A DNA stretch of 6,260 bases from JBDKTK01 sp039680225 (GTDB lineage Bacteria > Desulfobacterota > Syntrophia > Syntrophales > UBA4778): assembly GCA_039680225.1 (NCBI GenBank), contig JBDKTK010000007.1, positions 1-6,260 on the forward strand. The letters run 5' to 3'. Positions 6,053 to 6,260 of this stretch are shown in pieces. A program made the translations under genes and the position numbers. Under the pieces are notes generated by a model. It ran no database searches. It was not told the DNA's origin and worked only from the letters and a program-made list of their open reading frames with translations. Each line of letters starts with the position of its first letter. Within the stretch, counting starts at the first letter, position 1.

Positions 6053-6260
6053 ATGGCGAAAGTTGTTGAAGGAAAAATAATTGCCAAGGGCATGAAATTC
6101 GGGATTGTGGCCAGCCGGTTCAACGATTTCATCAGCGGCAAACTGATCGACGGGGCCCTGGATGCCCTTACCAGGTCGGGGGCCGATGCGAAGGACATCG
6201 AAGTTATCAGGGTGCCCGGAGCGATTGAAATCCCCCTTGCCGCGAAGATAGCCGCGCAAT
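6053..6260 (+). CDS. ribH: 6,7-dimethyl-8-ribityllumazine synthase, 5' part (cut by window end)
   Basis: Condenses dihydroxybutanone phosphate with the ribitylaminopyrimidine to form lumazine, the substrate of RibE. It usually assembles as a pentamer or 60-mer capsid. Only 69 of about 155 residues are in the window. Recognisable parts are GIVASRFND at 17-25, where Phe23 is the expected aromatic stacking residue and Asn24 a binding residue; the following helix LIDGALDAL; and RVPGAIEIPLAA (53-64), the loop that binds the phosphate-sugar substrate. The catalytic histidine, expected near residue 88-90, lies beyond the end. The gene begins 13 bases after ribBA and is in the same operon. It is commonly followed by nusB in related operons, but that cannot be seen here. 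Confidence 0.95.
   Translation, partial: MAKVVEGKIIAKGMKFGIVASRFNDFISGKLIDGALDALTRSGADAKDIEVIRVPGAIEIPLAAKIAAQ

Noticed and set aside
5128..6198. Long open frame on the - strand opposite ribBA, and another at 4530-5477
   Set aside because: Both lie fully over well-supported + strand genes with complete catalytic motifs, show no recognisable family features, and are expected from the third-position G/C bias.

Overview
This window is a compact, single-strand stretch of bacterial chromosomal housekeeping genes. In order it holds the 3' end of an acyl carrier protein gene (acpP), fabF, rpiB, glyA, a ComEB-type dCMP deaminase gene, nrdR, ribE, ribBA and the 5' part of ribH. All genes read on the + strand. 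The window cuts acpP at its 5' end and ribH at its 3' end. I see no RNA gene, mobile element, CRISPR array or repeat family. The long reading frames on the opposite strand are shadows of the real genes.

The DNA is moderately GC-rich with mostly G/C third positions, and codon use looks uniform across the genes. A gene order linking acpP-fabF, rpiB-glyA, a dCMP deaminase, nrdR and riboflavin genes is, from memory, typical of Desulfobacterota/Desulfuromonadia-like bacteria (the former Deltaproteobacteria) and some related uncultured lineages. The sequence alone does not fix the taxon.

Layout. Positions 1-1462 carry fatty-acid synthesis: ACP, then the elongating ketoacyl-ACP synthase FabF, which starts at TTG 31 bases after acpP. 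rpiB overlaps the end of fabF by 8 bases. The only sizeable gap, 81 bases at 1908-1988, precedes glyA; it holds imperfect inverted repeats and a strong ribosome binding site. From glyA onward the genes are packed: glyA/deaminase share one base (TAATG), deaminase/nrdR share four (ATGA), nrdR/ribE share one (TAATG), ribE/ribBA are 10 bases apart and ribBA/ribH 13 bases apart. This points to one coupled operon.

How the genes fit together. GlyA makes 5,10-methylene-THF and the deaminase makes dUMP; these are the two substrates of thymidylate synthase. NrdR represses ribonucleotide reductase genes, so the middle of the operon concerns DNA precursors. RpiB interconverts ribose 5-phosphate and ribulose 5-phosphate, and ribulose 5-phosphate is the substrate of the RibB half of RibBA. 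RibBA, RibH and RibE cover most of riboflavin synthesis. RibD (deaminase/reductase) is absent from this stretch, and no FMN riboswitch is present.

I found no evidence of a new biological system. The most notable details are a His-to-Gln change at a metal-ligand position in the RibB domain, a Glu-to-Lys change in the GTP-binding loop of the RibA domain, the missing ribD, and the tight coupling of nrdR to thymidylate-precursor and riboflavin genes.
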